DNA from: Bradyrhizobium sp. B124
GTDB lineage: Bacteria; Pseudomonadota; Alphaproteobacteria; Rhizobiales; Xanthobacteraceae
Direction of reading: 5' to 3'
Assembly: GCF_038967635.1 (NCBI RefSeq)
Contig: NZ_CP152413.1
Location: 5,832,001-5,896,000 of the forward strand
Length of the DNA: 64,000 bases
Shown: positions 61,779-64,000 of the stretch, piece by piece
Position numbering within the stretch: the first letter of the stretch is position 1
Layout of the letters: every line of letters begins with the position of its first letter
Made by a program: the position numbers and the translations under genes
Notes under the pieces: model-generated
The model's database searches: none
Seen by the model: the letters and a program-made list of their open reading frames with translations, nothing else
What the model was told of the DNA's origin: nothing

Positions 61779-63326
61779 TCAGGTACTCGTGTCCACTCGC
61801 GTTGCAGCGCGAGCGGCCCAGCCACCGCCGAGAATTGCGCCGGTGAAGCCGCCGCCGCCGGTGAAGGCCGAGGCTAGGTACAGCCCGTCGATCGCGGTGA
61901 CGGCCGAAGGCATGAATCCGCGCGATTCTGGAGCAAAGCCGTAGAGCGAACCGCCGGGGGTATTGAGGTATTGCTGGAATGTCTCCGATGTCGACATCTC
62001 GCGATGGACGATGGTTGCGGCAATACCGGGAAATTGCCGGTCGAGATCGGCGATGATGCGATCCATCCAGCGATCCTTGCGCGCACGCTTCGCCTCGGGC
62101 GTGAGACCTGCCCAGTTCTGAACCCGATCGAGGCCGACCACCGCTGCAAGATAAGGGCCATCGAAATTCAATCCGGAATCGATCTGATCGTAGGCGACGA
62201 AGCCATACGGCGTGATTCGGTTTTCCGACTCCTCGCCCAGAATGGCGGCGGCGTCGCGAAATCCTGACAGCGTCGTGAGCCACGCTGGCAGGACGCTGGT
62301 TGAGTAGTGCGCCACCCCGAAGTCGTGCGAATGCCGTTTCAGCCCGAGCGACATGGTCCATAGCGAGATTGACGGACGCCGGCCCTGGTACCGCAACAGG
62401 AAGTTGGCGCGCCTGTCCTCGGGCAGCATCGTCGCCAGCACTGTGGGCGCCGCGTTGCCGAAAACGATCGGCGCCAGCTCTTCTCCAACGTCGCCGGTCT
62501 TGCGCCCGCGGTGCCGCACCCCGCTGGCGCGGTTGCCGTCCAGCAGGATAGTCTCGACCTCGCGGCCGGCCTCGACCTCGCCGCCGGCTTCTCGAATGAT
62601 GGCGACCAGCCGGTCGCTCAGCACCTGCGAGCCGCCGCGAATATAGTGGCCGCCCCCGGCGAGATACGACGCCTGCGGAACGGCGAAATGGATGAACGGC
62701 ATCGTGTCGGGATTGTCCGTGTAGTATCCGAGGTTGGACGCCACTGCGAGCTTGACTGCCTCGTTGTCACCAAACAGCCGACCGAACACTTCGCTGACCG
62801 TGCCGTGGCGGTCGCGAATCAGAGGCCACAGCCGCCACGGCAAGGTCGGCGCGTTCCAGAGCCACCAGCTGCGATCATCCTGGTGTTCGCTCATCGTGGC
62901 CACGGCTTGCCGGACTGCATGGATACGATCGAAATATTGCTCAATGCCCCTGGAGGCTTCCGGAAAATGCGCCTTGCACGCGGCAAGTGCTGCTTCGAAC
63001 CCGTGCGGCATCACGAACGGTTTGTCGAATAGCGGGCTACGCACCTCATGCAGGTCGCCGACATCGACGAACGGAATATCACTGGAAAGCCCAAGCGCGC
63101 GAAGAATCGGTGCCTTGGGATCGCTGACGTCGAGACCGTCGATCTCGTGCAGCGACGCTTCGATGGCCAACGCGCCGTGACGATAGACCGTGGCGGCGCC
63201 GCCAAAACTTTCATTGCGCTCTAGCACTAAAACCTTGTGTCCGGCGCGGGCGAACAGCGCCGCCGCAGTCAAGCCGCCGAGTCCGGATCCGATCACGATG
63301 GCATCGAAGTTGCGGGGCACCAACAA
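61779..63326 (-). CDS. CrtI-like FAD-dependent oxidoreductase (phytoene-desaturase superfamily)
   Basis: A 515-residue flavoprotein. The N-terminal Rossmann fold (FDAIVIGSGLGGLTAAALFARAGHKVLVLERNESFGGAATVY) binds FAD. The GGGHYIRGGSQVLSDRL motif and the C-terminal GLYLASAFTGGGGFTGAILGGGWAA are those of CrtI/carotenoid isomerase-like desaturases and RetSat-type enzymes. No crt genes are adjacent, so the substrate may be a non-carotenoid polyene or retinoid-like lipid. Orientation matches the operon to its left but a 450-bp gap separates them. Confidence 0.88.
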   Translation of the reverse strand: MLVPRNFDAIVIGSGLGGLTAAALFARAGHKVLVLERNESFGGAATVYRHGALAIEASLHEIDGLDVSDPKAPILRALGLSSDIPFVDVGDLHEVRSPLFDKPFVMPHGFEAALAACKAHFPEASRGIEQYFDRIHAVRQAVATMSEHQDDRSWWLWNAPTLPWRLWPLIRDRHGTVSEVFGRLFGDNEAVKLAVASNLGYYTDNPDTMPFIHFAVPQASYLAGGGHYIRGGSQVLSDRLVAIIREAGGEVEAGREVETILLDGNRASGVRHRGRKTGDVGEELAPIVFGNAAPTVLATMLPEDRRANFLLRYQGRRPSISLWTMSLGLKRHSHDFGVAHYSTSVLPAWLTTLSGFRDAAAILGEESENRITPYGFVAYDQIDSGLNFDGPYLAAVVGLDRVQNWAGLTPEAKRARKDRWMDRIIADLDRQFPGIAATIVHREMSTSETFQQYLNTPGGSLYGFAPESRGFMPSAVTAIDGLYLASAFTGGGGFTGAILGGGWAARAATRVDTST

Positions 63327-63713
63327 ATCTCCCGTAAGAGTCGTTCGAGCTATCCTCGATCGTCTCGCTTGACGAGATTCCGCGCACGATAGAACGCGTA
63401 TGTCTCGGCGTCGGCGATCGACATCCGAACCGCCCGCTTCGAGAGCGAAATAGCACCAACCGTCAAGCCGACCTGCGCACTGCCCGGCAGTCGTCGGCAG
63501 AACACCAGATCAATGATGGTACATTCCAAAGGTTGCCAAACCATCGTCGCAGATTGGAGCCCCGGACACGATTGCCGGGGCTCCCGTCAACTCCTCAGCC
63601 GCCTCTGTCGAGCGGTCGGCACCCTCATCGGGCGGTTCGGCGGTGACATTGCAAATTCTTTACGACGGGGACCATTACCGCATTGAGCGACATCAAAGGT
63701 CCGGGCGGGAGCC
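63327..63713. other. 387-bp intergenic region
   Basis: It contains a perfect 10-bp hairpin at 63556-63584. A 64-codon minus frame (63350-63544) ending AETYAFYRARNLVKRDDRG might include a short peptide, but nothing supports its start. Otherwise I see nothing. Confidence 0.35.
63556..63584 (-). terminator. Hairpin downstream of the PAS-domain gene
   Basis: A perfect 10-bp GC-rich stem GGAGCCCCGG / CCGGGGCTCC with a 9-nt loop. It lies 130 nt beyond the stop codon of the minus-strand PAS gene and has no clear U tract. Confidence 0.45.
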
Positions 63714-64000
63714 TCAACTTCCAAACTGCGACACCATCGAACTTGGGCGCGTCACCTGATCGCTCACGCCCTCGACGTGATGCAACAGGAACACGAGTCG
63801 TCCGTCGGTGTCGTGGATCGGCGTGTTGATCGGTTGCCAGTAGCGTTCCACGAAGTCTCCGGCCGGACCCTTGATGTCGTAGCGCTGGACGGACATGGCG
63901 TGGGGGCGCCCGGTCTTCGCGACGGTCTTCAGTGAATTGTAGAGATTGCTTACCCCGTCCGCAAAGGGATAGTCCGGATTGTCCGGAAAGACGTCGAACA
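63714..64000 (-). CDS. PAS-domain protein, partial (N-terminus beyond the window)
   Basis: The visible 94 residues are the C-terminal half of a PAS domain: FDVFPDNPDYPFADGVSNL, a helix, then MSVQRYDIKGPAGDFVERYW, QPINTPIHDTDGRLVFLLHH and VEGVSDQV. This form is typical of PAS domains in rhizobial sensor kinases and regulators. The protein ends about 15 residues after the PAS core, so no kinase or output domain follows on the C-terminal side; any output must be N-terminal and outside the window. Confidence 0.75.
   Translation of the reverse strand, partial: FDVFPDNPDYPFADGVSNLYNSLKTVAKTGRPHAMSVQRYDIKGPAGDFVERYWQPINTPIHDTDGRLVFLLHHVEGVSDQVTRPSSMVSQFGS

Noticed and set aside
45884..64000. Search for an integrase, transposase or recombinase to accompany the tRNA fragment
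   Set aside because: None found in the window, so I do not annotate a mobile element as such; the integrase may be outside or lost.

Overview
The window looks like part of a chromosome of a Bradyrhizobium-type alphaproteobacterium (order Hyphomicrobiales). The support is high GC with strong third-position GC bias, a BioR-type biotin locus, a DUF3551-like small secreted protein, and intergenic inverted repeats with GTCATTGCGAG arms of the kind scattered through Bradyrhizobium genomes. I ran no database search, so family names rest on motifs read in the translations. There are no rRNA genes, CRISPR arrays, transposases or integrases. The only tRNA sequence is a 40-nt 3' fragment.

Layout. 1-13.6 kb: small membrane protein, msrA, a Wza-type lipoprotein, hydrolases, a two-subunit molybdenum hydroxylase (iorAB type), an HD-GYP regulator, a P450, an AMP-dependent acyl ligase, a VOC protein and a Bug-type solute-binding protein. 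13.7-16.2 kb: a DUF3551 protein, then an ArsR/SRPBCC/DUF899/DUF1428 group with a palindrome over the arsR promoter and start codon. 16.2-19.7 kb: membrane protein, winged-helix regulator, cis-prenyltransferase and a BchE-like cobalamin/radical-SAM enzyme; two copies of ACTTTG-N5-CAAAGT mark the promoter and the prenyltransferase start. 19.8-27 kb: small proteins, threonine ammonia-lyase, DUF1697, GST, a LuxR-type regulator and a secreted alpha/beta hydrolase. 27-32 kb: an RND efflux pair and a GreA-like factor. 32-37 kb: bioR divergent from bioBFDA with inverted-repeat operators. 37-45.9 kb: a repetitive YXWGXW protein, an MFS transporter, a LysR regulator divergent from a HAD/CoA-transferase/thioesterase operon, a pentapeptide-repeat protein, a YbaK-like deacylase and a CBS protein.

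45.9-61.4 kb reads as a separate module. It opens with the 3' part of a tRNA (probable integration scar) fused to a frameshifted dihydroxyacetone-kinase remnant. It continues with a c-type cytochrome, mgtA, an alcohol dehydrogenase, a lone pstB, and a tightly coupled six-gene operon: a 642-aa PhoU-like protein, a pyruvate-phosphate-dikinase-like protein without its PEP barrel, PHA synthase, a MaoC-phosphotransacetylase fusion, acetate kinase and FabI. A perfect FNR/FixK box (TTGA-N6-TCAA) precedes pstB and a degenerate one precedes the six-gene operon at similar distance. This suggests a low-oxygen module for carbon overflow (acetyl-phosphate, acetate, PHA, alcohol) and phosphate handling. It is the best candidate for undescribed biology here, mainly the 642-aa protein/truncated dikinase pair.

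61.8-64 kb holds a CrtI-like FAD oxidoreductase and the 3' part of a PAS-domain protein that runs off the window.
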